A stretch of DNA of 64,000 bases from Hyphomicrobiales bacterium (GTDB taxonomy: Bacteria > Pseudomonadota > Alphaproteobacteria > Rhizobiales > Phreatobacteraceae), in NCBI GenBank assembly GCA_017304475.1, contig JAFKKV010000026.1, forward strand, positions 87,669 through 151,668, read 5' to 3'. The notes under the pieces were generated by a model, which saw nothing but the letters and a program-made list of their open reading frames with translations, did no database searches and was not told the origin of the DNA. The position numbers and the translations under genes were made by a program. This document shows, one piece after another, positions 8,265 to 17,740 of the stretch (its first letter is position 1; the number at the start of each line of letters is the position of its first letter).

Positions 8265-8707
8265 TTCGCTTCGAGAAGCTCGATCAGGACGCCATAGGGA
8301 TCGCGCATATAGAGCCCGCGAATGCCCGCCGCCGGTCCTTCGGTGATGGTGGTGATGCGCCCGGCCGATCCGCCGCCACCCGCCAGGATCCTGTCATGGG
8401 CGGCCTGGAGATCGGGCACCTTCAGGCAGACATGCCCGGCGGCGACCTGATTGGCCTTCGGCGCCTCGGCCGGACCGCTGGACGCCGCGAATTCGATGAA
8501 TTCGAGATGCGCGCCATGGCCGAAGAGATGCGCGATCCTGAGCCTGGCACCCGGGATGCCGGTGAAGGACGAGACCCAGTCCCCGTCCCGCTCGACGCTC
8601 GGATTAGGCTTGAAGCCCATCACCTCCGACCAGAAGCGCACGGACCCTTCCAGCGACGGCGTGATGAAGCCGGTATGATCGAAAACGACGCCATTCTGCA
8701 TGGTCAT
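8261..8707 (-). CDS. VOC-superfamily (glyoxalase/dioxygenase fold) protein
   Basis: A 148-residue single-unit vicinal-oxygen-chelate protein made of two beta-alpha-beta-beta-beta halves. Probable metal ligands are the His in VVFDHTGF near residue 11, an acidic residue in LEFIEF, the His in AAGHVCLKV near 92, and Glu in LIELLE at the C-terminus, with the family phrase MRDPYGVLIELL. Such proteins are glyoxalases, epimerases or ring-cleaving enzymes and need a divalent metal. It sits between the PEP-hydrolase-like gene and the dehydrogenase, within one operon, so an epimerase or lyase step in the same catabolic route is likely. The substrate is unknown. Confidence 0.85.
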   Translation of the reverse strand: MTMQNGVVFDHTGFITPSLEGSVRFWSEVMGFKPNPSVERDGDWVSSFTGIPGARLRIAHLFGHGAHLEFIEFAASSGPAEAPKANQVAAGHVCLKVPDLQAAHDRILAGGGGSAGRITTITEGPAAGIRGLYMRDPYGVLIELLEAK

Positions 8708-8740
8708 TGATCCTTTCTGCGATGCTGGTGGCCGGCGCGC

Positions 8741-9601
8741 TCAGGCCGGCTGTGCGGCGGACGGACCGCCGACCTTGATCTGCTTGAAGCCGCGGCAGGC
8801 ATCCTTCAGCGCGAATTCGATGGGAATGCGCTCGATGCTGGAGGCGGCGACGAAACCGACCGCGCCGGTTTCCAGATTGACATGTTCGGCATCCGCGACG
8901 CTCGAAATCGGACCGCCATGGGAGAGCAGGATGATATCGGAGCGCGCCCGGCGCGCCGCGTCGAAAATGCCGTGCAGGGTTTCGATCGCGCGATCGAGCG
9001 CCATGGCATTGGTCGAGCCGACATCGCCGCCGGCCGTCAGCCCGCAATGGCCGACGACCACGTCAACACCGGCATCGACCATCCGGCCGGCATCGTCGGG
9101 GGTATAGACATAGGCCATGGTGAAGAGGTCGTCGGTACGGGCGCGCCGCACCATCTCCACCTCCCGGCCGAAACCGAGCCCGGCGGCCTCGAGATCCCTG
9201 CGGTACTGGCCGTCGATGCGCCCGACGGTGGGAAAATTGATGGTGCCCGAGAAGCCCGCCCGCTTCATGTCCTCGAACAGCAGGTTCATGTCGCGCGTCG
9301 GATCGACACCATAGACCCCGCCGACGACAGGAATGTCGCGGGTCGCCGGAATGACCGCCCGACCGCCCAGGTCGAGCATGATCTGGTTGGCATCGCCCAC
9401 GGGCAGATTGCCGACCATGCTGGGCAGGCCGTTGAGGCGGAAATAGCCGGAATTGTAGACGACGACCAGGTCGGCCCCGGCATCCTCCGCGCACCGCGCC
9501 ACCAGGCCGTTGCCGGCACCGACGACAAGCACCGAACGGTGCTGCTCGATCTGCGTGTTGAGCCGCGCCAGAATGTCGGCTCGCTTGAATTTGCGGCTCA
9601 T
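8741..9601 (-). CDS. phosphoenolpyruvate hydrolase-like TIM-barrel protein (Tm-1 C-terminal-domain type)
   Basis: A 286-residue protein of the PEP-hydrolase-like / TIM-barrel signal-transduction family (PF09370 by recall). Typical stretches are VLVVGAGNGLVARCAEDAG, LVVVYNSGYFRLNGLPSM, and GGVYGVDPTRDMNLL, then FSGTINFPTVGRIDG and VVVGHCGLTAGGDVG. In the tomato virus-resistance protein Tm-1 this domain is the C-terminal half of one polypeptide; here it is a separate gene whose ATG overlaps the stop of the Tm-1 N-terminal-type gene by 4 bp, so the two products very likely form a complex. No enzyme activity is established for the family with certainty. The operon context suggests a carbon-carbon cleavage or hydrolysis step on a sugar-acid-like compound. 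Confidence 0.85.
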   Translation of the reverse strand: MSRKFKRADILARLNTQIEQHRSVLVVGAGNGLVARCAEDAGADLVVVYNSGYFRLNGLPSMVGNLPVGDANQIMLDLGGRAVIPATRDIPVVGGVYGVDPTRDMNLLFEDMKRAGFSGTINFPTVGRIDGQYRRDLEAAGLGFGREVEMVRRARTDDLFTMAYVYTPDDAGRMVDAGVDVVVGHCGLTAGGDVGSTNAMALDRAIETLHGIFDAARRARSDIILLSHGGPISSVADAEHVNLETGAVGFVAASSIERIPIEFALKDACRGFKQIKVGGPSAAQPA

Positions 9602-10860
9602 GATGCCTCAACTTTCCTTGTTGAATCCGAGAGCATGTCGATCAGCAGTGCGGTGGCCCGATCGATGACGGCGTGCTGGTTGATATGCGCGTCGACCCTG
9701 GCGACCGGGATGTGCCGGTCGAGCTTGCCGGTCAGGCTGTCGCAAAAGGCGGCATCGGCCGCCGGGTCGAAGAACGGCCCGCCTTCGATGTCATAGGCCG
9801 AGAAGCCGCGCAGCGGCAGGACGACGGCCGCCGGCCCGCGTGCGCGATTGAGCTTCTCCGCGATGAAGGCGGCGATCGCGACGTTTTCGTCGACGGTCGT
9901 GCGCATCAAGGTCGCCTGCGGCGTATGCGCGGTCATCGTCCGGCCGCGGAAGCGCTCGGGCACGGTCGGCCGCGGGCCGAAATTCACGATGTCGATGGCG
10001 CCGGGCAAGACGACCTGCGGCAGGCCTCGCTCGCCCGCGGCCGACAGCCGGTCCGGCCCCGCGCTGCAGATGCCGCCGACCAGTTCGTCGGCGATCTCGG
10101 TCGTCGTGAGATCCAGGACCGCCCGGATGCGCCCCTCGCGGATGAAAGCCTCCATGGCCTCGCCGCCAATTCCGCGAGCATGGAAGGACAGGATGTCCAG
10201 GCCATGCCGGGTCAGCGCCTCATGGGCGATCATCGCGCCTTCGGTCGTCGAGCCGAAAGTGGTCATGCCGAGCGACGTTCCCGCCGCCGGCCGAGACGCC
10301 GCGGAGGCCGCGCCGGCCATGGCCGAAAGCCCGGTGATCGCCTGGACGAGCACGCCCTCCAGGAACGGATTGAGGCCGAGAATGTCGACGACCGAGTGGA
10401 TCAGCACCACGTCCTTCATGCCGATGAACGGCCGCGTATTGCCGCAGGCAACCGTCGAGACCAGCATTTTCGGCACGCCGAACGGCAGGACGTGGAAGGC
10501 CGCCGAGGCGAGCGCCGCGTTGGTGCCGCCGCCGAGGCCGAAATAGCCGGCAACCTGGCCCTGGTCGCGCAATTCGGTGAGCAGCGCCTCCAGCCCCCGG
10601 ATCATGGTCGGGATGGCGTCCGCCCGGTCATGCGCCGCCCGCATCGCCGTGATATCGCCGCCGCCAGCCTTGGCGACCGCGGCCCGGCCGATCGTCGCAG
10701 CCGTTCCGGGCTCGCCCAGAATGCCGCAATCGATGACGATGACCCGATGCCCGCGCCGTTCGAATTCGCGCCGCACGAAGGCGATCTCGGCGCCTTTCGT
10801 ATCAAGCGTGCCGGCGACCACGATCGCCGGCGAAGCATCGGAAACACGCGGCTGGGTCAT
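9598..10860 (-). CDS. Tm-1-like ATP-binding domain protein (UPF0261)
   Basis: A 420-residue UPF0261 protein, equivalent to the N-terminal half of tomato Tm-1. Recognisable parts are IVVAGTLDTKGAEIAFVRREF at the start, a Gly-rich nucleotide-binding-like loop in GYFGLGGGTNAALASAAF near residue 105, and LPFGVPKMLVSTVACGNTRP and LGMTTFGSTTEGAM, then VLPLRGFSAYDIEGGPFFDP near 355. In tomato the region binds ATP and viral replication protein; in bacteria the role is unknown and is presumably metabolic. Length and motifs appear intact. It is translationally coupled to its partner barrel gene, and lies 63 bp after the Gfo/Idh/MocA gene. Confidence 0.88.
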   Translation of the reverse strand: MTQPRVSDASPAIVVAGTLDTKGAEIAFVRREFERRGHRVIVIDCGILGEPGTAATIGRAAVAKAGGGDITAMRAAHDRADAIPTMIRGLEALLTELRDQGQVAGYFGLGGGTNAALASAAFHVLPFGVPKMLVSTVACGNTRPFIGMKDVVLIHSVVDILGLNPFLEGVLVQAITGLSAMAGAASAASRPAAGTSLGMTTFGSTTEGAMIAHEALTRHGLDILSFHARGIGGEAMEAFIREGRIRAVLDLTTTEIADELVGGICSAGPDRLSAAGERGLPQVVLPGAIDIVNFGPRPTVPERFRGRTMTAHTPQATLMRTTVDENVAIAAFIAEKLNRARGPAAVVLPLRGFSAYDIEGGPFFDPAADAAFCDSLTGKLDRHIPVARVDAHINQHAVIDRATALLIDMLSDSTRKVEAS

Positions 10861-10923
10861 GGCGCCCTCCCCCGGGATAACGGGCCGGAGGCAAGACCGA
10901 TCGCTGTCGTGGTCGAGCCCCGG

Positions 10924-12024
10924 TCAGGCATGGGCCTCACCCTTGGCGGCATGCCAGGCATCGCGAATGCGGTCGGGAATGTCGATCTTGACCACGCGCT
11001 CCTCGAGGCCGGCCTGGACCAGGGCGTCGAGCGTGAAGCTGTTGACCACCGATTCGATCAGAAGCGGCTGCGAGACCTCGGCCTTGCCGGTGATAAGATC
11101 GGCGAAACGCTCGAGCTGGGGCCGGTAGGCCAGGAAGGAGGGAAGATCGTCCTGCACCGGCAGCGGCGATTTCACGAGATGGGCGGTCTCGCGCACATGC
11201 GAGAACTTCAAGGCCTCATATTCGTGGATCGTCGCATCGCCCGCCATGGTGAAGGGGGTCGACATGCGATAGACGCGGCTCGCGCAGGTGACCTGCACCT
11301 CCTGGGCGAACACGGCGGTATTGCTGCTCTCGACGAGAGCCACGCGGCCACTGGCATAGGTGATCTCGCCATAGAGCCGGGTGATGGTGCCGAAGGCCTC
11401 GCTCACCGTCACGGTGGCGGCGACCTTGACCGGCAGGGCGTCGGCATAGCGGCCGCAAATATTGACGGGATAGCAGGTGCGGTCATAGGGCACCGAACCG
11501 CCGGTTTCCTTGCGCTGGCGCCAGGTGATGCGCGTGCTGTCCGGTTCGGGCAGGAAGAGATGGAAGCTCGAGCGGACGGAATCGATCGCCCCGCTCTCCG
11601 GACGCGCCACCAGCTCGTCGAGCCGGGCGATGGCCGGATGATGGGTGTACATGAAGGCTTCGACGATGGTCGCCCCGTTCGCCGCGGCGAGATCGTAGAT
11701 CTCGACCGCTTCCGGGCCGGTCAGGGCCAGGGCCTTTTCGCAGAGGATGAAGCGCGCGCCGGCCGCGATCGCCTTTTCCATCTGCTCGCGGTGCTGGCCG
11801 GGCCAGGTGGCGAAAACGACCCCGTCGAGCTGCTCCTTCTCGATCATCTCGACATAGTCGGTGTAGAAGCTGTTGCTGCCATAGGTCGTGGCGAAATTGC
11901 GCGCCGCGTCCTCGTTGACATCGGTACAGGCGGCAAAGCGCAGGCCGCCGCCGATGCGTTGCGCGGCGATGCCGTGGGCGTTCGAGATGCGGCCGCAGCC
12001 GACAATGCCAAGTCGCAAATCCAT
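10924..12024 (-). CDS. Gfo/Idh/MocA family NAD(P)-dependent oxidoreductase
   Basis: A 366-residue sugar or polyol dehydrogenase. The N-terminal Rossmann motif is LRLGIVGCGRISNAHG. Cofactor-site motif FVLCEKALAL-like RFILCEKALAL near residue 95 carries the conserved EK(P) element in the variant form EKA. The C-terminal half-barrel typical of inositol dehydrogenase and glucose-fructose oxidoreductase follows, with VEAFMYTHHPA near 125. It is cytoplasmic with no signal peptide. It lies between the isomerase and Tm-1 genes in one operon, with a sugar-type importer diverging nearby, so it most likely oxidises the imported sugar or derivative. The substrate is not readable. Confidence 0.9.
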   Translation of the reverse strand: MDLRLGIVGCGRISNAHGIAAQRIGGGLRFAACTDVNEDAARNFATTYGSNSFYTDYVEMIEKEQLDGVVFATWPGQHREQMEKAIAAGARFILCEKALALTGPEAVEIYDLAAANGATIVEAFMYTHHPAIARLDELVARPESGAIDSVRSSFHLFLPEPDSTRITWRQRKETGGSVPYDRTCYPVNICGRYADALPVKVAATVTVSEAFGTITRLYGEITYASGRVALVESSNTAVFAQEVQVTCASRVYRMSTPFTMAGDATIHEYEALKFSHVRETAHLVKSPLPVQDDLPSFLAYRPQLERFADLITGKAEVSQPLLIESVVNSFTLDALVQAGLEERVVKIDIPDRIRDAWHAAKGEAHA

Positions 12025-12115
12025 ATGCAGCTCCTTCCGCGGCCGAACCGATCGGATCGGCTCTCAACCGCGCAGTCATCCAGTTGGCCGGCCGGAACCG
12101 TTATGTCGAAAGGCG

Positions 12116-12985
12116 TCAGGCCGCCGGCTTGCGCGGCAGGAACGAGGTTCCCGCACCGCGCGCGATGTGATGCAGGCGGGCGAAATTCACCGCATAATCG
12201 CGCTCTTCGGCGAAATGCTCGCAATAACAGGTCATGTCGGGATCGAGCCGCGAGACATGGCGGAGATAGGTCGCGAGATCCATCGTGCCCTCGCCGATAT
12301 AGACCTCGTTCCAGCGCAGGCCGAAATGCGCGCCCTCCCATTGCAGGTCCTTGACGTGGACGCTGACCACGTCGTCGGCGAGCAGAGCGAAGGTCTTGTC
12401 GATCAGCTCGGTGGTGCGGAAGAAATAGGGGTGCGAGATCATGTTCGCCTGGTCCATATGCACGCCGAAGCGCGGATGGCCGACCGAGACGATGAATTCC
12501 TTGATGTCCTCGGGTTGGTAGAAGAACGTCGTGAACCACGGCTCGATGCCATATTTCACGGTCTTCAGATCGAGCCCGTCGAGAATGCGCAGCACGACCT
12601 CGCGAAACTCGGCCCGGCACTCCCTGGTAAAGTTGTAAGCATGCGGGAACAGCGGCCGGTCGGAAACATGCTTGGTGCCGACCAGCGTATTGGCCGAGCG
12701 GATGCCGGCAATGTCGGCATTGCGCAGGAGACGCCGGAAACGCGCGATGCGGTCCGCCCTCAGATCGGCGTCATCGGTCAGGAAATTCTCCCACAGGCCG
12801 GTCTCGCCGATGACCAGGCCCAGCGCCCGCGCGCGCTCGCCATAGGTATGGGCCTCGTCCTCGGTGAAATCGGCCAGCGTCTTCGGCGCCAGGATCGCCG
12901 ACAGGCCATAGATGTCGAAGGTCTCGCACATCGCCTCAAGTTCGGCGAGCGATTGCGGGGCGAGAAGAGTACAGCCGAGACGCAT
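12116..12985 (-). CDS. sugar phosphate isomerase/epimerase (AP endonuclease 2-type TIM barrel)
   Basis: A 289-residue protein of the xylose-isomerase-like TIM-barrel family. Metal-site type motifs include KYGIEPWFTTFF (Glu on a strand), VGHPRFGVHMDQAN (His and Asp), VVSVHVKDLQWEG (His-x-Lys-Asp) and the late IGEGTMDLATYLR, a common signature of this group. The start at 12985 is chosen because the upstream in-frame part to 13165 is Arg-rich and unlike the family, and a GGGGAA site precedes this ATG. It is the first gene of the minus-strand operon and diverges from the ABC importer. It probably isomerises or epimerises a ketose or sugar acid in the same pathway as the oxidoreductase behind it. 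Confidence 0.85.
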   Translation of the reverse strand: MRLGCTLLAPQSLAELEAMCETFDIYGLSAILAPKTLADFTEDEAHTYGERARALGLVIGETGLWENFLTDDADLRADRIARFRRLLRNADIAGIRSANTLVGTKHVSDRPLFPHAYNFTRECRAEFREVVLRILDGLDLKTVKYGIEPWFTTFFYQPEDIKEFIVSVGHPRFGVHMDQANMISHPYFFRTTELIDKTFALLADDVVSVHVKDLQWEGAHFGLRWNEVYIGEGTMDLATYLRHVSRLDPDMTCYCEHFAEERDYAVNFARLHHIARGAGTSFLPRKPAA

Positions 12986-13521
12986 GCGGTTTCCCCGACA
13001 TTCCTGCGGCCCCGGGCGATAGGAGCCGGCGCTCCGGCCATCCAGGGCGAATGAGAGCCAGCCCGCCGAGACACGCCCGGGCAGCCGGCTCAAGCCCTGC
13101 GAGGCGGCAACCCGCAGCAGGACATGACGCATTGGATTAAGCCAGCCCCGGCCACATGTCAACAAACTTGTAATCGAAACTGGCGGACCGCCAGAGACAC
13201 CACCGATGCGAGGAGCGCAGTCTAGATATATCTCACAAAATCAATATTTTATGACAAAGATGAACACCTCTACCGAATTCCGAAGCCCACAGGCTGCACC
13301 TGCTTTCGAGAGGTGTGACGGCTTTCTGTGTCTCAAGAAATTATCATGTTGACATGCACTCGTCAGCATGTTCAGAATTCGCCGACTTTTGAAGCGGCCA
13401 GCGGTCCGGTGGGCGGCACGACGTCACCGGGCCCGGCGGATCGACGCGGTCCGGCCCACCCGCCCGTGGCAGGCGGCATCGGGCAATGTTCTGGCCAACG
13501 GACTGCTTGAAGGAGCAAGGC
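12986..13521. promoter_or_regulatory. divergent promoter region between the catabolic operon and the ABC importer
   Basis: No gene is supported in this 536-bp stretch. Base composition falls sharply around 13160-13370, as expected for promoters. CATGTTGACATG at 13345-13356 is a perfect 5-2-5 inverted repeat. ATATATCTCAC at 13226-13236 resembles one half of the operator at 1093 and 2118 (11 of 17 positions over the full site, mostly on one side). Which regulator binds is not known; the GntR at 17741 is the nearest candidate. Confidence 0.5.
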
Positions 13522-14607
<1,086 letters not shown>

Positions 14608-14675
14608 CGCGGCACGACAAGACCAGAAAAGCCCGTCGAGGACGGGAACAGCGACAAAAACGTGGGAGGACCAGC

Positions 14676-15959
14676 ATGACGATTAAGATTACACGGCGCA
14701 CCGCCGTGGCCGCGCTCGGGCTCGGCGCGACCTGGGCACCCGGCATCATCAGGCCGGCCTCGGCGCAGGGTGTCAGGATCGGCTTCCTGTCCTCCCAGCG
14801 GGCAGGCGCATTCGACGGCGTCATCGCGGCTTTCGAGAAGGCCAATCCGAACGTCAAGGTTCAGGCGCAGAACGTTCCTTTCGATCAGCTGAACGCCCAG
14901 ATCCAGGCGCGGATCGGCGCCGGCGACACCAGCGTCGACGTCTATACGGTCGACGAACCGCGGGTGCCGGCCTATGCCCATCGCGGCTTCCTGGAAGACG
15001 TCACGCCGATGCGCGCCGAGATCGAGGCGGCCTCGGCGCCGGCCGCCATTGCCGGCGCCACCTTCGAGGGCAAGATCTGGACCTTCCCGTTCTGGACCAC
15101 CTCGCAATTCCTCTTCTACAACAAGGATCTCCTGAGCGCCGCCAGCCTGTCCGCGCCGGCCTCCGACCCGGCCCGGCGCCTGACCTGGGAAGAGCTGCTG
15201 CCGCAAGCGCAGGCGGCGCAGCGCGGCCGCGCCAAATGGGGTTTCGCCTTCGATCAGAACGATCGCTATTACGAAATCCAGCCGCTCTATGAATCGCGCG
15301 GCTTCGGCCCCGGCCTCACAGGCCCGGGCCTCCTGACGCCGGCCATTTCCGGCGAGGGCTGGGTCAAGACCACCGACTGGTATCGCGACCTCTATGCCAA
15401 GGGCCTCGCCCCGCGCGGCGTCACCTATGAGCAGATGCCGGCCCTGTTCTCCTCGGGCCAGCTCGCCTACATGGTCGGCGGCATCTGGCATTCGCGCGTC
15501 TTCCGCCTGGCCCGCGACCTCAATTTCGGCATCGCGCCCATGCCCTATTTCGCCGGCGGCAAGCCGGTGACGCCGACCGGCTCCTGGACCATCGGCGTCA
15601 ATCCGAAAAGCGCGCAAAAGGACGCGGCGATCAAATTCGCCAAATATCTCACCCTCGACAGCGAAGGCTCGCTGCTCGCCAGCACCATCGCGCCGCAGCC
15701 GCCCGCCAACAAGGCGGCCTTTGCCGCCTATCTCAAGCGCGAGGTGGAAGCCGGCGGCGAGAACACCGCCCCCTTCGCCGAGATCGTCAGCCACGAGCTC
15801 GCCAAGACCGCGGTGAGCCGGCCGCGCACCGTGGGCTACGTGGTGTTCGAGGAGATCATGAACCGGATGTATAGCGACATCCGCAACGGCGCCGAAGCCA
15901 AGGCGTCGCTGGAGCGCACCGAGGGCGCCCTGAAGGCCGCATTCTCGCGCCTGCAATGA
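14676..15959 (+). CDS. extracellular solute-binding protein, family 1 (Tat-exported)
   Basis: A 427-residue periplasmic binding protein for the importer. The N-terminus KITRRTAVAALGLGATWAPG has a twin-arginine motif followed by a hydrophobic stretch, and the signal ends near PASAQG. The mature part starts VRIGFLSSQRAGAFDGVI, then AFEKANPNVKVQ, and later VDVYTVDEPRVPAYA and PTGSWTIGVNPKSA, all typical of sugar-binding family 1 proteins. It captures the substrate and delivers it to the two permeases encoded next. It overlaps the first permease gene by 4 bp (ATGA). Oligo- or monosaccharide or polyol ligands are usual for the family; nothing here identifies which. Confidence 0.92.
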   Translation: MTIKITRRTAVAALGLGATWAPGIIRPASAQGVRIGFLSSQRAGAFDGVIAAFEKANPNVKVQAQNVPFDQLNAQIQARIGAGDTSVDVYTVDEPRVPAYAHRGFLEDVTPMRAEIEAASAPAAIAGATFEGKIWTFPFWTTSQFLFYNKDLLSAASLSAPASDPARRLTWEELLPQAQAAQRGRAKWGFAFDQNDRYYEIQPLYESRGFGPGLTGPGLLTPAISGEGWVKTTDWYRDLYAKGLAPRGVTYEQMPALFSSGQLAYMVGGIWHSRVFRLARDLNFGIAPMPYFAGGKPVTPTGSWTIGVNPKSAQKDAAIKFAKYLTLDSEGSLLASTIAPQPPANKAAFAAYLKREVEAGGENTAPFAEIVSHELAKTAVSRPRTVGYVVFEEIMNRMYSDIRNGAEAKASLERTEGALKAAFSRLQ

Positions 15960-16885
15960 TGTCCATGCACAGCGTGAGCGACAGAGCCGATATCTCCGAA
16001 AGGCCCGCCGTCGACGCCCCGCGGCGGTGGCGAGGCCTGAGCGAGGGCCAGATCGCGGCCATCTTCCTGGCGCCGGCGATCATCGCCGTCGCCGTCCTGC
16101 GCATCTGGCCGGCCGGCCTTGCCGCCTGGCAGTCGCTCCAGGTCGGCGGCCGCATGCCGCATATCGGCTTGGAGAATTACGTCTTCCTCCTGTCCGACCC
16201 GACATTCCACGAGGCGCTCTGGGCCACCTTGCTGTTCTCGCTCATCGTCAATCCGTTCCAGATCGGATTGGCGCTGGCGCTCGCCCTGGTGCTCGACCGG
16301 GCGCTGCCGGCGGGCGCGCTGTGGCGGACGCTCATCCTGCTGCCGGTCGCCGTGCCGCAGAGCGTTTCAGCCATCATCATGGGCGTCGTGTTCCGTCCCG
16401 ACGGCCCGGCCAATGCCGCGCTCGCCACGCTCGGCCTGCCCGCGCAAGGCTTCCTGACCTCGCCGGACCAGGCTCTCTACACCATCATCCTGATCGTCAG
16501 CTGGGTCGGCGTCGGTTACTGGATGACCTTCCTGCTGGCCGGGCTGAAAGATATCCCCGTGGTTCTCTACGAAGCCGCCGCGATCGACGGCGCGACGCCG
16601 CTGCAGCGCTTCCGCTACATTACCTTGCCCCAGCTCCGCCGCCCGCTGACCTTCGTCCTGGTGGCCGATACGGTGGCCAATTTCCTGGTCTTCGCGCCGG
16701 TGCAGATCCTCACCAAGGGTGGCCCGCAGGGGTCGACGAACCTGATCATGAACGACATCTACACGCGCGGCTTCCTGTCGGGCGACGCGAGCGGGGCCGC
16801 GGCGGCGACCGTCATCCTCGTGTCCATCGTCATCGTCGTGGTGGCGATCCAGTTCCGCATGATGACGTCGGCGAGGGCGGAATGA
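15956..16885 (+). CDS. sugar ABC transporter permease, MalF type
   Basis: A 309-residue inner-membrane protein with about six transmembrane segments (first at IAAIFLAPAIIAVAVLRIW near residue 35). The cytoplasmic coupling loop EAAAIDGATPLQRFRYITLP carries the EAA motif that docks on the ATPase. It is shorter than E. coli MalF, as normal for the carbohydrate uptake 1 family. The start ATG overlaps the binding-protein stop and its own stop overlaps the next permease start, so three membrane and binding genes are translationally coupled. Confidence 0.93.
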   Translation: MMSMHSVSDRADISERPAVDAPRRWRGLSEGQIAAIFLAPAIIAVAVLRIWPAGLAAWQSLQVGGRMPHIGLENYVFLLSDPTFHEALWATLLFSLIVNPFQIGLALALALVLDRALPAGALWRTLILLPVAVPQSVSAIIMGVVFRPDGPANAALATLGLPAQGFLTSPDQALYTIILIVSWVGVGYWMTFLLAGLKDIPVVLYEAAAIDGATPLQRFRYITLPQLRRPLTFVLVADTVANFLVFAPVQILTKGGPQGSTNLIMNDIYTRGFLSGDASGAAAATVILVSIVIVVVAIQFRMMTSARAE

Positions 16886-17712
16886 GGACCGGACGCGTCG
16901 CCTTGCCGCTTTTCGTCGCCGTCGCGACGGCCGCGCTCGCCATGCTGCCGCTCATCTGGGCGGCGATCAGCGCGCTTCGCCCGAGCGAGGAGATCTTCCG
17001 CTATCTCTCGCCCCTGACCATCTCCACCTTCGTGCCCACGGAGATCACCTTCAACAATATCGTGGCGCTGTGGAACGGGCCCTTTGCCCGGGCCATGCTG
17101 AATTCGGCGATCGTCACCGCCGTGACCGTGGTTTTCGGCCTGGTCATCTGTTCCATGGCCGCCTTCGCGCTCTCGGCGCTGCGCTATCGCGGCCGCGGCC
17201 CGATCTTCGCCGTCATGGTGGTGAGCTTTCTCATCCCCTTCGATTCGATCGCGGTGCCCTTGGCCCAGGTGTTCCGTGATCTCGACCTGCAGAATTCCTA
17301 TGCGGGGCTGATCCTGCCCGGCATCGGCAATGGCCTGGCGGTCTTCCTGCTCCGGCAGTTTTTCCTCGGCATCCCGCGCGAGCTGTCCGAGGCCGCCATG
17401 GTCGACGGCCTCGGCTGGTTCCGCATCTTCACCAAGATCTATCTGCCGCTGTCCCGCCCGGCTTTGATCGGCGCCGCCCTCATCCTCTTCGTCTTCCAGT
17501 GGCAGGCCTATCTCTGGCCATTGCTGATCGCGCCGAACCCCGACTATCACGTCGCCTCCGTCGCGATCGCCAGCTTCGCCGGCCAGTATGACGTCGATTA
17601 CGGCCAGATGTTCGGCGGGGCGGTGTTCACCGCGCTCCTGCCGATGGCGGTGCTGCTGGTCTTCCAGCGCTACTTCATCGCCTCTTTCGCCACGACCGGC
17701 AGCAAGGACTGA
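16882..17712 (+). CDS. sugar ABC transporter permease, MalG type
   Basis: A 276-residue inner-membrane permease, the second of the pair. It has an N-terminal transmembrane segment (LFVAVATAALAMLPLIWAA), the typical periplasmic link SALRPSEEIF, a central membrane domain, and the EAA loop EAAMVDGLGWFRIFTKIYLP. The start at 16882 is fixed by the ATGA overlap with the MalF-type gene. It completes the importer, and a hairpin follows its stop. Confidence 0.93.
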   Translation: MRTGRVALPLFVAVATAALAMLPLIWAAISALRPSEEIFRYLSPLTISTFVPTEITFNNIVALWNGPFARAMLNSAIVTAVTVVFGLVICSMAAFALSALRYRGRGPIFAVMVVSFLIPFDSIAVPLAQVFRDLDLQNSYAGLILPGIGNGLAVFLLRQFFLGIPRELSEAAMVDGLGWFRIFTKIYLPLSRPALIGAALILFVFQWQAYLWPLLIAPNPDYHVASVAIASFAGQYDVDYGQMFGGAVFTALLPMAVLLVFQRYFIASFATTGSKD

Positions 17713-17720
17713 CGCCCTCC

Positions 17721-17740
17721 CCCGCCTCGGACGAGGCGGG
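17721..17740. terminator. bidirectional hairpin between convergent genes
   Basis: CCCGCCTCG (17721-17729) and CGAGGCGGG (17732-17740) form a perfect 9-bp stem. It occupies the whole gap between the permease stop (17712) and the convergent GntR stop (17741-17743). There is no U-tract on the plus strand. Confidence 0.6.

Noticed and set aside
9673..12354. 893-codon plus-strand open frame opposite the Tm-1-like and oxidoreductase genes
   Set aside because: It spans several well-recognised minus-strand genes and their gaps, and its peptide is Arg/Asp/His-rich without domains.
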